Both the position numbers and the translations under genes were made by a program. This document shows positions 33,985-46,314 of a stretch of 64,000 nucleotides of DNA, one piece after another. The stretch comes from Cephalotus follicularis (Eukaryota; Streptophyta; Magnoliopsida; Oxalidales; Cephalotaceae). The first letter of the stretch is position 1. The number at the start of each line of letters is the position of its first letter. The notes beneath the pieces were generated by a model. It saw nothing but the letters and a program-made list of their open reading frames with translations, made no database searches and was not told the origin of the DNA. The DNA lies in the NCBI GenBank assembly GCA_001972305.1, contig BDDD01002647.1, positions 48,323-112,322 on the forward strand, written 5' to 3'.

Positions 33985-35237
33985 TGTAGGAAGTCTAGAG
34001 GGGGGGTGAATAGACTTATAAAAATTACACTAGCAAGTATACTAGAAACAATTCAAAAACAATCAAACAATTGCGGAAATATAAAGAGTGTAGGGTTGAG
34101 AGAATTGCAAACGGATGTATAGTGGTTCGGCAAACCGCCTACGTCCACTCCCCAAGGCCTCCCCTTGAGTATTTCACTATGTATGCCCCAATCCAGGCTT
34201 GAAACTCCAACCGAGCTTCAACAACCTTCGCTCCAACCAAGCGAATACAAATTTGCTCCAACTGAGCAATACAAGAGACAACCTCTCTTGTTTATGTGTG
34301 AAATAAAGTGTTTAAAGATTACAAATTCACAATGAATTTGTTTACAATTTCGCTCAATTCTCACAAAGCTCTTAGTTTTAGGAAATGTAAAATGTAAAGG
34401 CTTTTTAGTGAGTGTGATTGCTTTGATGTGATCTCTTTTGATGCTTTGAATGCTTGGAATTGTACTTGAGATAGCTTGAATGAATATTCACTTTGAATGC
34501 TTGATCACTTGTGCAAGAGCTCCACTTTGGCTTATATAGTTTTGCTTCCAACGGATCTATTTTTAAAGTTCTGGTACAATCCAGTCGGCTGGATTCTTTG
34601 GGCAGTCAGTTGGATTTGATGGCACGTATTTCAAATATAGCCGTTACATGGAGGCAGTCGGCTATTTCCTCTGGGCTGTCGGCGTGTGGATCCTGGCAGT
34701 CGGCTGGTGCTCTGTTCCAGTCGGCTGGTTGTGCTAAAATTGGACTTACATAAGCTACTGCCTGATATTGCACATTTGGTGACAGTCGGCTGGATTCCAT
34801 GGCAGTCGACTGGTTGTCCCTGACAGTCGACTGGTGCCCTGCTTCAGTCGGCTGGATGAGGTGTTGAAATGATACAGAAGCTACTGCCTCAAATGTGCAC
34901 CCTTGGCAGTCGACTGGCCTTCCTTGGCATTCGGCTGTCTTGGCCTGGCAGTCGACTGCTCCCCTGTGGCAGTCGGCTGGCCTGTTGTGATCTGCAGTTC
35001 CTAGAGTTGCTTTGAAGAACCAGTTGGCTACTCAACCCCTGACAGTCGACTACTCAACCTTGGCAGTCGACTGGATTGCCCTGTACCTGCAGAAATAGCC
35101 TTGGCACAACTTTGGACACAAAATCAAGTCAGTATATGAAATTGTAGCTCAGAGATTTATGCATACAAGTAATATGTGTTTGTTAATCATCAAAATAACA
35201 TATGTTAATGCAATTAACGAGGTGGCAAAGGCCAACA
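33985..35237 (-). mobile_element. 5' LTR of Sirevirus 2
   Basis: The plus-strand ends are TGTAGGAAGTC at 33985 and GGCCAACA at 35237, so the minus strand runs TGTTGGCC to CCTACA, about 1.25 kb. The inner end adjoins the primer binding site. It carries a long type I array. A partner 3' LTR was not found in the window. Confidence 0.75.
34582..35070. repeat. Type I palindrome array in the Sirevirus 2 LTR
   Basis: Reference positions are 34584, 34605; 34657, 34678, 34699, 34720; 34785, 34805, 34826, 34847; 34909, 34930, 34951, 34972; and 35023, 35045, 35066. Steps within groups are 20-22 bp, nearly all 21. Gaps of 62-65 bp between some groups are about three steps, as if middle units were lost. 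Confidence 0.9.
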
Positions 35238-35345
35238 CCCACTTCTCTCAACTACTCACTTCGGGCACAAAGAAACTGATACAACCGCTCTCACTGCCCA
35301 AACTGCTTTGACGTGAAGGTTGTGGGCTTCACAAGACAGAAGACT
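35238..35345. other. Short flank between two LTRs
   Basis: 108 bases with no recognised feature; probably the remains of an older insertion site. Confidence 0.4.
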
Positions 35346-36465
35346 TGTAATACCCTGTTTGTCCGTGCGTATATTTTTGGACTTTTATCTGTTGTTATGT
35401 AGCCTGTCTGTTTTTTGTTAGGTTATGTGTTTGGGCTAACTGATACCAGCCTTGACTTTTGGGTATGTTAGTATGTGTATGTGTATTAGTAAGGGTTATG
35501 TTTGTTCTAATTTAAATAAATCAATTTTGCAAAAAACTTTTTAATTCAAAATCTTTTATTATTTTTCTAAATATTTTTCCTCTCTTTTCTCTCTCCCTCT
35601 TATCTCTCCTGAATCTCTCCCTTCTCTCTCTTATCTCCCACCCGTTTTTCTCTCCCTCTCTTAACCCCCTTCCCTGTATCTCTCCCTATTTCCTTCTTCT
35701 TTCCCTAAAAGTCCTCCTCTCTTCCTTATCTATCAGATTATGTCTCCTCTTTTCCTTATCACTCCCGAAATCATCTCTAGTTCTCTGTTTAAGTATGTCA
35801 GTTGCTCTTTGTTTGTGCCATCGATCTGTCTTTTACCTGGTCATAGCCAACTTTGCAAATTCGAAAATCCTTTGTGTTTTTTGTGCAGTTGCCGCATCAA
35901 GCCAGGATTGTGCTTCGTAATTTCTATCTTTAGATGGTTCTGTATTGGTTGTACACTCCATTTGTAGACTTAGAATCTTTGTATTGGTTTTCCTCTTTCT
36001 TTTCTTTTGGAACAGCCGTTCTAAGTCTAGGGTCGCCATTATAGGGTTGTTTCCTTTCGTTTTGCTGTGATGGTTATTTTGTATTGTTATGAATCCATTT
36101 TTCATGTCTACATACATGTTAGAATTTGGTTTTTGCTTCTTGCCACTTTATACTTGGTTATTGTTTCTAAGTTTGTTAATCAAACTCTGGGAATCTGTAT
36201 AAGTTGTAATCTGTTTAATAACTTGTAACTGGTACCTTGACAGAAATCTAGCTATGTAAATGTGTATACCATTGTCTAGGCTTTATTCTTCTCTTTAAGT
36301 TAAGTTATTGCCAGTATATCTCTTTCATAAATTCGGTGTCCTTCTACTATTTTAAATACCCTATAGAGTCCTCTTAAATGATTGTGGCACTCTGGTATTA
36401 TAACATACAAGTTTTGGCATAAAATTTCATAGGATTGGTAGAATTGTGTGTTCTGTCATCGAGAA

Positions 36466-36650
36466 CAGTCGGCTGTTGTGCTTTGTGTAGTCGACTGTTT
36501 GTCTAATCAGTTGACTACTCTGCTTTGCACAGTCGACTGGACCCATATTTCAGTCTACTGGCTGTAGTTTACTTTTGGTAGTTGGCTGCCTATGTTGTAC
36601 AGTCGACTACCATGCATGGATAGTCGACTGGAGCTCTGTTACAATCGACT
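36466..36650. repeat. Type I palindrome array
   Basis: Reference positions are 36468, 36490, 36510, 36532, 36553, then 36581, 36602, 36623 and 36644. Steps are 20-22 bp with one 28-bp step. Units include CAGTCGACTG, TAGTCGACTG and CAGTTGACTA. Confidence 0.85.
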
Positions 36651-37118
36651 GTTGAGTCCTGGAAATTTCGGTTTTCAACTTTTCTTATCCGTTCGTTCTT
36701 CCGTTGGATTAGGGTCTATTTTAAGTACCGTTATGAATCTGTTTTATGTCCGTAGTTGGTTTTAAGTCCTCATTTGAATGATTTCACATCTTATAGATAT
36801 TGTGCTACCGAGGGGCAGCTAGAACTTATCGGTCAATTAGTAAGTTATTCAGTGATCGCATAAGGTACGGATTCTATCAATCTTTGGCTATCTTAATATG
36901 ATTGAAACAATTCAGTTTCACTCTTATGATATTCGAACTCCGTTATGTTTTGAATTCTGATATGTTTTGAAAATAACGTCACTTGATATTTTATGAGATA
37001 AATATTTCTGACTTTATGAATTCGGTTATGATATGTTTACGAAATGTTATGCAATAATCTCTTTTGTGAAATTTAAATTAGTTGAGTTTTTGTACCCACA
37101 TATGGGGCGTACCATAGG

Positions 37119-37177
37119 CATGTCGTAGGCCTGGCACGGGGACATGACACTTCCGTAGCGGTGTGATTAGTCTACGG
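37119..37177 (+). ncRNA. Conserved double hairpin in the TGTAATACCC LTR
   Basis: The first stem, CATGTC (37119-37124) with GACATG (37141-37146), has a 16-nt loop. The second, CCGTAG (37153-37158) with CTACGG (37172-37177), has a 13-nt loop. The copy at 63293 has CACGTC/GACGTG for the first stem, a compensated change, with identical loop lengths. Confidence 0.65.
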
Positions 37178-37397
37178 CGTCCCTCTATGTTTATGATATC
37201 CTTTGATAGGATTTTTGATAGGGGCATATGGATCGATCCTAGTTATATGATATGATATGAGAATTGATTGTGTAGTGCCGTACACTTCATTTCTATTTGG
37301 CATGTGGACATCGCGAATCCCTTGCTTCTATGTGTTTCTGATATGTGATATGTTATGATGCTCAGTATGGAACTTATGTTTTGAAATGTATGCTTAT

Positions 37398-39575
37398 TGT
37401 AATGACCAGGAAATTCTGTTAAAGTTATATGGAAATATGGTTGCCATTATTGAGGTTGGAAAATATTTCAAGGGATTCGTTATATGACCCTAACTCTTGA
37501 TTTTAAAGAAGAAAATTTAATTTGGCTTTTTTTTTGGACTGGAAATTTTGTTGAAGTCATTGTTATATGGTTGTTCTAGGACTTGTAATGTGTGTGAGAA
37601 AACGTTTTGCGCATGTTTTGCGACGTTGAAAGCGTTGACAGTTTACAAAGCATCGACTGCATATTTTAAGTTGTCGACCGTTTGCCTTGGTTATGTGGTG
37701 AAATGCCTTAAGTATCGACTAATTTCAAGACAAACGTTTTAGCCAAAAAGTGCCGACGCTTTTAAGCATTTTTGTCGACAGTTAAAGCCCATTTTCTTTG
37801 TTAATGCGTTTAACCGGCGACGATTCGTAGTATAAGCGGCAGCTCTTTAAGGCTTAAGTAGCGACTCTTTGCTCATAACCTCTGACGCTTTAAGGAAAAA
37901 ACTTTGAAATACCGGCGTTTTTGTCGTTTTGCGCGTTAATAATTTAAGAAATGACGCGTGTCACCAAACGATTGAAGGAGTGAAAATATTGATTTTTTTA
38001 AGCAGAAAACGATAAATCTAAGGCGGCTTTTACTTCCTCTAAATACGGGGTAAGTAAACGGGTAAGTAAAAATAGAAGCAATAGTAAGTTCTGATAGAAT
38101 TTTTCTAAGAGAAGAGAGAAGGAGAGTCTGAGAGTCTACGAGAGAAAGAGGAGAGAAAGAAAAGAGAAAGAGAGAAAGAAGTAGATAAAGAGGACAAAAG
38201 AGAGGGAAAGATCTGCTGAAACTACTTCAGTGTAGAAAAGAGGAGAAGGATATTAAAGCAATGTAAGGATTCCTACTTTCTAAAGTATTTTATTTTAGTA
38301 AGGAAAAATCTTACTTTCGCCAAAGTATTTTATTCCACTTATTTTCTAAATCATTAAATGTTGTATTTTCTGATATTTTGCTATAGCTTTACTTACTGGT
38401 TAAAATTTACGAATTCGTTGAAATATTTACGTTAACTTTATTTACGAATTTTAGCTTTCTAAATTCGTTGAGATATTTACCTTAATGTTGATACTTTAAT
38501 TTTTTATCATGCTTTATGTATTCCGAAATTCTGTCAATTTCTTGATAAAATTATATGTTTATTTTTCGTTAAGGAAGTTATGATTTTATGATTTTACTGT
38601 TTTACGTTGCTATATGTAAACTCGGTTTTACAAATGTTGTACGAATTTATTTTATGAATGCTTTGAGCTGATCACTCAAAGTATTTAAGAAAATGATTGA
38701 TGAAAGTTGAAAATGAAATGAACTGAGATGAATAACTACTGGATTGCGATCCAGGGAGGATTAATTTAGTAATGATTAATGTTACGAGTGGAGAGTGCTC
38801 ACAGACATGCATGTGATGTAAGGTTAGTAATCGGGGGAGTGTACAATGCCCCGGTGAAGAATGGTTCAATTAGGTTATTTAAGTTTATACAACCCCTCAG
38901 TTATTTATGAAATGTTTTGATTCATGAGATATGATCAGAAAAAGAAATGAAATGTTATGTTTCATGAGATATGAATAGAAAAGGAAATAAATGTGAAATA
39001 TTTTGGTTCTTATACTAGAAAAAGAATTTTAATGATGTTTTATTTTCAAGTATGATTATGTTATATGCCGAAACAATGTATGATTTGAAATCATTTTGAT
39101 ATAAAGATCATCAAAAATGAATTTCGTTAACATTTTTTTATAACTATGATTCCACTGGGCTATTTAAGCCATTCCTTGCAATATTTTGTTTTCAAATAAA
39201 ATTTACAGGAGATGATTGACGTGGAAATGTGGACTTTAGAGGAAGCTCGGAAAGCATATCTTGAAAGAAATTATGTTATACATTAATGTTTTATATAAAC
39301 TACCGTTGATGTAATAAGTTAATATTTTTCCGCTGTGAAATGAATCATGATGATGTTATCTATGAACGTTAAAATTTATGATGATTTAAATGAGAGTATG
39401 ATGTTAGCAAGTTTAATATAGAAAGTTGCAAATTATATATGAGATTATGAGAAGTTTGATCAATATTAGCAATTAGTAAGATTGTTAAAAGATTAAAAGA
39501 TTTACCCCCACGTAATGCACCGAATCCTCGAGACTTTCTTTGAGCTTAAAGTGAACTCGGATCGGGGGCATTACA
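37398..39575 (+). mobile_element. Gypsy 5' LTR (element C)
   Basis: It begins TGTAATGACCAGG and ends GGGCATTACA at 39575, followed by a primer binding site. It has a type II array at 37630-37840 and a purine-rich (GA) stretch at 38105-38220 that may mark the transcription start region. It interrupts the LTR at 35346. A polypyrimidine or TATA promoter could not be pinned down. Confidence 0.8.
37630..37840. repeat. Type II palindrome array in LTR C, decayed
   Basis: TCGAC-like cores lie at 37635, 37653, 37674, 37715, 37754, 37775, 37817 and about 37837. Intervals are about 20 or 40 bp. Confidence 0.6.
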
Positions 39576-39578
39576 GAA

Positions 39579-39590
39579 ATGGTATCAGAG
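39579..39590 (+). promoter_or_regulatory. Primer binding site of element C
   Basis: ATGGTATCAGAG, four bases after the LTR end, matches tRNA-iMet priming. Confidence 0.9.
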
Positions 39591-39648
39591 AGTTGATTTA
39601 TTGAATTATTTGAAGATATAAATTATGTATTTGCTAACTTGATTTTTA

Positions 39649-39811
39649 GATGTCAACAACAAGCGTTAGTACGTAATCCTCTCACTGTGGATCATCCGAA
39701 CTAGTAAAATGGCAAATACAAGTTTTAATGGCTAAAAACCTGGAGTTACGTGAGGAAAAAGAAGAATTGAGACAGATGATAGCAAATAATTGAGAGGAGT
39801 TTTATACACAT
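39649..39811 (+). pseudogene. Gag N-terminal stub of element C
   Basis: ATG at 39649 opens a short frame (MSTTSVST), quickly stopped. It continues with a charged helix-like stretch (LMAKNLELREEKEELRQM), typical of the start of some gypsy Gags. It is cut at 39811 by insertion of the second gag-only element. Assignment rests on position after the primer binding site. Confidence 0.5.
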
Positions 39812-42776
39812 TGTCAGGACCCGTTCTCGCTAACTCTATGGGACACGTGCCCTGACCGAGGATGGCGCTACTCTTGCCAACAACTCTCTTAACTGGAACT
39901 GCCCGAGGAGCTGTCTTAAAACTCCAAGGGAAACTATCACGCAAAAGCCCGTGGAGAAAAACTGGGCCTAACGCGCAAAAAGCAAAACCCAAGAAGAGGG
40001 TGCTCACGTGCAACGCACATGCTGACTTAACAACCTGTGGTCCAACATGCCCGGGGACACCCCTTGTACTCGGGTCTTTCACCTTCTAAGACAACCTTAG
40101 CTCATGCTCCAAACGTTGCGCATCACTTAAGCCCCATGTGCACCACACATGGCCACTGAACGCGCAAAGCATGCCCTAGGAGAGCACACATGTGTAACCC
40201 ACGAGCACACTTAACCTCCCCTGGGGACATGCTTTGTCCCCCGGCACCCCTTCTCAACTTAACAACACAACAACATCAAACACACAGCGTGACTTAAACA
40301 CTATCCATCAAACATGTGCCCGTCACGGGCCTTCTTCTAACCAGTCTTCCCTGGCATCTACCCGAGCACTCCTTCTCGGGGTCATACTCCAAAGGCAACC
40401 CTACCCGGGGCACCCTACCTCCACAGGTAACACTCCAAAACACAAGGCAAACACCTTAGCCAGAACTATTCTCCCCCGTTAAGCTCGTCTCCGCTACTAG
40501 CCCGGGGACTCTCTAGCTCCCCTGCCAGGCCTGGGATCACAAAACTCAAAACATAAAAAGTTCACAAAAACACAAGATAAACACATCTGTCAACTTAAAA
40601 CATCCATATCATATCTTGAAAGTATCAATCTATTACATATTTTTCCTCTGGCATACATACATTGCCTTCCCTGGCAGGCAAAAGGACAACAAACAAAGCT
40701 TATTGTTTATACAAAAGGTATACTCTCAGCTACTCTACTACAAACAAAGGGTAAAACAATCCAATGTATGCCCCATGCTATGCAAGTGCTAAACGCCCGA
40801 GCTGACGTTCCACATTGCTGAGCTCAAAAACTACCTTGCTAAGCTATCTACGGGCTGAACTGGAGGGTCTCCTCCGGCTGGCTGGTCTGTAAAACAGTCT
40901 GTGAGGGGATTAGTCCAACTGACTAAGTGAAAGACAACAAAACATCCTCAAGTACATTCTTAAAAATGAATGTTCTAAGAGAAAGCTTACCATGAGCATG
41001 AAAAACTATCCCAACTGGGGAAAAGACTGTATACAAAACATATTTCATGGCATACAATAAGGAAAAGCTCAAAGTACTAGAAGAAATCGTACTCTTTTCT
41101 CTGCTTATCTAGTTCTAGAATATTCGTGAGAGCTGAAATAAACATAAGAATACAACTGATTAAAAGAAAGATATCTGATAAAGAACTGGGGTCCTTCCAG
41201 GCTAAACACCCGAGGAGAACAACTAAGCTAGAACTGGCTTTTCTTTACTGTAGCTGATCTAGGCCGAAGCCTGCTGGTTACATAACATAGTTGCCAACTT
41301 ATAGTGGCCTGAGCTGATTTTTGGCCTAAGCCGAGCTGGGCAGATCACCTACCGACTCATTTGTTCTTTCTATTATTTTGGTCATAGCCAAGCTGGGCAG
41401 TTTACCTGCCGACTCATATGTACCTTGCTTACTGCTTTATTGAAAATTGGTCTGGGAACTAAATGTCCCAAGGACAAGGTCCTCCTCTAGAAAACCTACA
41501 GAAAGGCTCTCTATACTACTATATCTGATAACTTAGCTCAACTGTACTCACCGCTATACATTGTCCTAGCAACAATGCAAGGGGATCCAGGTTTGGAACC
41601 CGGGGACAGACTCACTCAACTTCTCATCCTATGGTGATAGGCTGAGGAGGAAGGACCTTGTACATGTGTGTTCGGCTGCACTCACCCTGTACACTGTCCT
41701 AGCCGCAATGTAAGGGGATCCATGTAGGAACTGGGGTCAGACTCGCTCAACAACCCATCATACGCAATAGGTACGCTGAGGAGGGGGGTGAACACGTACG
41801 CATCATCTCATCCAAAGATGAACGATATCAAGGCTACATAACATCTTACTCTGGGCTCTGGGAATACTCCACTCAAAAGAATGGTTAGCATAGGCATTAG
41901 GGAAAACAACTTCCCATCTAAACTCACTTACTCAAGCTGGAGCTATGCACATAGTGCTCGGCTGCACTCAAACCCTAAACACCATCATAGACAATAGTGT
42001 AAAGGAGCTCCAGGTATGGAACCCGGGAGCAGACTCACTCAACTTCCCATCATAGACAATAGTAGGCTGAGGAGTGGGGTTGAGCACGAACGTGTTACCT
42101 TACTGGAAAGTGAATAATTCACTTAGAAGATCTTGAGCTCTAGTGCTCGAGAAACTCTTTTTCTCTCTCCTAGTCAAGGGAAATATACAAAGACGCTAGG
42201 GAAACAAATTCCCGTTAAAAAGCTCTCACTGTACTGGAGATTAAAAACTGAAAGAGTTATCAAGAACATCATGAAACAACTAGCAACATAGAAAGGATGT
42301 CCCACTCACAGTTCTTGCTACTTCCTTGGACGCTAACGTCACTTCTTCTCTGCTACACTCTTCCTCTGGCTTGACTGCTTCTTTCCTCGTCCGCTTGTTC
42401 TTCTTGATAGGGTCAGACGCTTCACGCTTCTTCTGGTCCAGACGCTAGGAACGGAAAGAATAGGAAAACTAGAACTCTTTCTCTCTAAAACTCTTTAATC
42501 TGCTGAAGCTAGAAGAAAGGATGGCTACAACTCAAAAGTCTCCACACTAATCCCAACTTAAGCCATCATTAAACCGTGGGATATGGAAGCTTCCTCAACA
42601 AGCTTTGCACTTAAGTCCTTCAACTATAACTAATCATGCTTTACACTTGGGCTTATAACAAAAACAACACTTAACTTTCCTCTCTTACTCAATTAAGTCC
42701 AAAGCCCATAAAAAAAATTTATACACCATAGAAAAAGTTTTTCTCTTAGGCTCCAGAACAGCTACGGGGCGTTACA
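39812..42776 (-). mobile_element. 3' LTR of the second gag-only element
   Basis: The plus-strand ends are TGTCAGGACCC and GGGGCGTTACA, about 2.97 kb. A unit of roughly 115-125 bp (CATTGTCCTAGCAACAATG hairpin, GGGGATCCAGG, CAGACTCACTCAAC, TAGGCTGAGGAGG) recurs imperfectly at about 41550, 41690 and 41975. Confidence 0.8.
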
Positions 42777-42792
42777 TCCTCCCCACCTTAAG
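42777..42792 (-). promoter_or_regulatory. Polypurine tract of the second gag-only element
   Basis: The minus strand reads TAAGGTGGGGAGGA directly before the LTR start TGTAACGCCCC. Confidence 0.8.
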
Positions 42793-42939
42793 AAATTTTG
42801 TCCTCAAAATTTCTCAAGTCAAACCTTAGGAAAAACTGTTCTATCTTCTCTGGCTTCTCTGTAACTATGCTCAACTAACAGATACTATAACTGAACTTAT
42901 CCTACTAAAGGAGAAACATAGAACGCAAGATCTCACCTA

Positions 42940-44271
42940 GTGGCATATCTGGTGCTGTCATGTCCTTCCCTCTGAGAAGGGAGTAAACTCTTGCTGTAGC
43001 CCCTGGCCTGCTAGCACCAACTATGGCTGTACTAGTGTGGGGCGTTGTATAACTCGTTCTCTACGCTCCTAATGGCTGAGATGACTGGGTCATACCACTG
43101 GCCGTGGTCTGCTTCCTCACTGGTGTTATCGCAGGTGTCATTGCTTCACCAAGAGATTGCCGAGGGCAATCTTTATTCATGTTCCCTTCCTCGCCTCACC
43201 TGTAACATACAAAACTTCCCTTCTTGCATTCTCTTGAATGCAGATTTCCATAAACTTCACACAGAGGTGCCCTGTTGATTTGGTAAGAACTCCCTTGAAT
43301 ACTGCTAGTAACTAGAGCAGTCTGTGTCTGCTGAGAAGCTCCTCCTCTGACGTTGCCTGAGGACTGAGGTCCCCACTACTTCTGAGCCTTGGAGGGGTTC
43401 TCTACCTGCTCGTACTGAGATGAGGATCTCTTCCGTCCTTGCTCTTGACGCATCCTCTGGTCTGCTAGTCTCGACTCTACTCTCTTGGCAGCTTCCACCA
43501 GATCGCCTTACGCCAACCACGGGGTGATGGATACCATATGTCTGATCTCGGGTCTAAGGCCCTCAAGAAACTTCTGACATCACTCCTCTTGATCTGCTAC
43601 TAAGGCTGGAGCAAAATGGGACAAGTCCATAAAACGATACTCGTACTGAGATACAGTCCCATTACCTTGCCGCAAATACAAAAACTCTTTCCTCTTCTCT
43701 TTGACGAAAGTGGGTGGGAAGAAGTACTGTCTAAACTCTTTCTTGAACTTTTCCCACGTGATCTCTGCCAGGCTCTCGTACCGAGCTAGAAGAGCATCCC
43801 ACCACCTTCGTGCACCTCTTTCAAGAAAGAAAGACGCAATCCTTGCCCTCGTGTCCTCTGCTATCTCCAAATGAACAAAGATCTCTTCTAGGTGGTTCAA
43901 CCACGCATCTGCATCCATGGGGTCTCCTGTTCAAATGATGTTGCTCCCAACCGTTGCATGCGTTCCACATGAAGAGGTTAAGGTTTGTCCAAACCCATAG
44001 TTTGAGCCCACATAGTAATCGCCTGCATCATCTCTGTAGGTCCACTGGTAGGTGCTGGAGGAGGCATACGTGCGGCTGACTGCGCTGCTGGAACAGGCTC
44101 CTCCTGTACCTGCTATGCTCCTTGCTCTTCAACTCCCACATGCGCTTGTTCCTCTGGCGCTTCCATAGGAACCTGTTGCTCCACTGTCTGGCGAGGAATC
44201 GCTCTTCCTCTGCCTCTGCCACGACCTCTGCTGTGATCTGCACGACCTCCACTACATGTCTTAGGTGGCAT
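42940..44271 (-). pseudogene. Gypsy gag of the second gag-only element, decayed
   Basis: ATG at 44271 starts MPPKTCSGGRADHSRGRGRG, an Arg-Gly-rich N terminus. The core is clear from 43918: DADAWLNHLEEIF, ARRWWDALLARYE and EFRQYFFPPTFVKEKRKEFL, a retrotransposon Gag. It has several stops and at least one frameshift (near 43925). The zinc knuckles are damaged: one has a stop in place of a Cys and Asn for His (near 43180), the other lost its spacing. There is no protease or polymerase downstream before the polypurine tract. The 3' limit is approximate. It would not yield a working Gag. Confidence 0.75.
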
Positions 44272-44393
44272 CGTCTTCTACAACAATAGGCTAACGTATC
44301 ACGAAAACTTCACAACCTATATGCAATGCATGAATGCAACCCACAAAGATACTCCACTAGCTAACAAAGAAAGCACAAGGAAAATGCAAACCC

Positions 44394-44411
44394 TTTTCTC
44401 TGATTCCATGC
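44394..44411 (-). promoter_or_regulatory. Primer binding site of the second gag-only element
   Basis: The minus strand reads GCATGGAATCAGAGAA next to the LTR end, two bases from TGGTATCAGAGC. Confidence 0.7.
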
Positions 44412-46314
44412 TATCAGGACCCGTTCCCGCTAACTCTATGGGACACGTGTCCTACCGGGGCTGGCGCTCCTCTTGCCACAACCCTCTGAAACAAAGACTG
44501 CTCGAGGAGAAAGCCTGGGATGGGCTGGGCGGGCAGTTAACAGGGCAACCGGGGCAGAGGATCCAACTCCACTCCTGCTCATGCCCCCAGCACAACTTAA
44601 AACCAAAGCTCGAAATGCGCCGTATCACTTAAGCCTGAGGAGAACACCCACGTGCTCCTACATGATCACTTAACTTATCGAGCAAAAGAATGCCTGGGTA
44701 GAGCACACATGTGCAACCCACGAACTCACATAACCACTTGGGGTCCAACATGCCCGGGGACACTCCTCATCCTCGGGTCTTTCTCCTTCCCGAGCTAAAA
44801 CATCCTTAGCCCAAGTTCCAAAACACTGCGCATAACTAACGCCCGGGGAGAAAACAACATAAGCGCCTGGGGAGAAACCCACGCACGCCTCACGTGCTCA
44901 CTTAAACTCCCCTGGAGACTACGCACACATATATTGTCCCCCGGTGTACAACCCTACTCAACTCAACAACACAACTAACATCAAAACGCATAGCATAACT
45001 TAAAACATAAGGCGCTTAACATATAACTCGTCACGGGCCTTACTCTAACATGGCATCCCTGTCCACTCTCTTCAGGGACACCTTCCCTACTCCCTTGTCA
45101 ATGCCCAACATCAACACCACCCTGGGGACACGCTGCCTCCCCGGGGTAATCTCTTTAAACAAAACCCTTGCTCCCAAGCATAACATAACACTCCTGCTGG
45201 GCTCATCTCCACTATATTAGCCCGGGGAATCTCTAGCTCCCCTGCCAGGCCTGGGATCACAAAACTCATAACATGAAAACTCCATAAAAACACAAGATAA
45301 ACATATCTGTCAACTCAAAACATCCATAACATATCTCGAAAGTATAAAACCATTACATATTTATCCTCTGGCATACATACACCACCTTCAGTGGCAGGAA
45401 AAAGAACAACAAAGCTTACAAACAAAAGCTGCTCTCGGCTACTGTACTACAAAATAAGGGTAAGGGAACCCAAAGAATGCCCCATCCTATGCAAAGCTAA
45501 ATGCCCGAGCTGACGTTGCATGGTGCTGAGCTCAAAACTACGTTTCTTAGCTATCTACTGCAGAGTTGGAGGGCCTCCTCAGGCTGGCTGGTCTACAAAA
45601 TAGTCTCTGAGGGGATTACTCCAACTGACTAAATGAATGAGAGCAAAACACCCTCTGGTACGTTCTTAAAAATGAATGTGCTGAAAGGAAGCTTACCATG
45701 TGCATGAAAAACTCTCCCAACTGGGGAAAAGAATGTAACAAAGCATATGTCATGGTATACAATAAAGAAACGCTCAATGTACTTGAAAAACTTACTTTTT
45801 ATCTGCTTAGCTGATTCTAGAACGTTCATAAAAGCTGAAATAAACTTAAGAATACAACTGATTAAATGAAAGATATCTGATAAAGAACTGGGGTCTTGCC
45901 GGCTAAACACCCGAGGAGAACAACTAAGCTAGGATCTGGCTTTTCTTTGCTATGCTGATCTAGGCCGAAACCTGCTGGTTACATAATATAGTTGCCAACT
46001 TATAGTGGTGCTGAGCTAAGATGATCTAGGCTGAAGCCTGCTTGGTAGTAACTGTCGAGAACCCATGGTCCCCTTCTGTGCTTGCTATTCTTTGCTTTAC
46101 TTACTTAGCTGGGCTGATGGCATGACTTCCGAGGGCAAAGTCCTCCTCTAGAAGACTTACTGAAAGGCTCTAATCTCTACTCTGGCAACTTAGCTCTGCT
46201 GTACTCAAACCCTAAACACCATCATAGACAATAGTGTAAAGGAGATCTAGGTAGGACCTGGGGATAGTCTCGCCTGGCTTCCTATCATAGGCAATAGTAG
46301 ACCGAGGAGGTTGG
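44412..46314 (-). mobile_element. 5' LTR of the second gag-only element, right end cut
   Basis: From TATCAGGACCCGTTCCC (TG of the terminus mutated to TA) it follows 39812-42070, with internal deletions. It is cut at 46314 by the copia LTR. Confidence 0.8.

Larger units (their letters stand above)
35346..37397 (+). mobile_element. TGTAATACCC-family gypsy LTR, 3' end cut
   Basis: It starts TGTAATACCCTG and follows the LTR at 61433: a pyrimidine-rich stretch at 35580-35730, a type I array at 36466-36650 and the conserved double hairpin at 37119-37177. It is interrupted at 37398 by the next LTR (TGTAATGACC). The rest was not found on the far side. Confidence 0.8.
39812..46314 (-). mobile_element. 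Second gag-only gypsy element (TGTCAGG family)
   Basis: Minus-strand order: 5' LTR (44412-46314, cut on the right by a copia LTR), primer binding site, gag pseudogene, polypurine tract and 3' LTR (39812-42776). Only 1.6 kb separates the LTRs and it holds gag alone. Its LTR and Gag belong to a different family from the element at 17450, so gag-only architecture arose at least twice here. Confidence 0.75.

Noticed and set aside
34582..35070. CRISPR-like look of short repeats with unique spacers
   Set aside because: Eukaryotic LTR context, 10-bp units with about 11-bp spacers, no cas genes. Not a CRISPR array.
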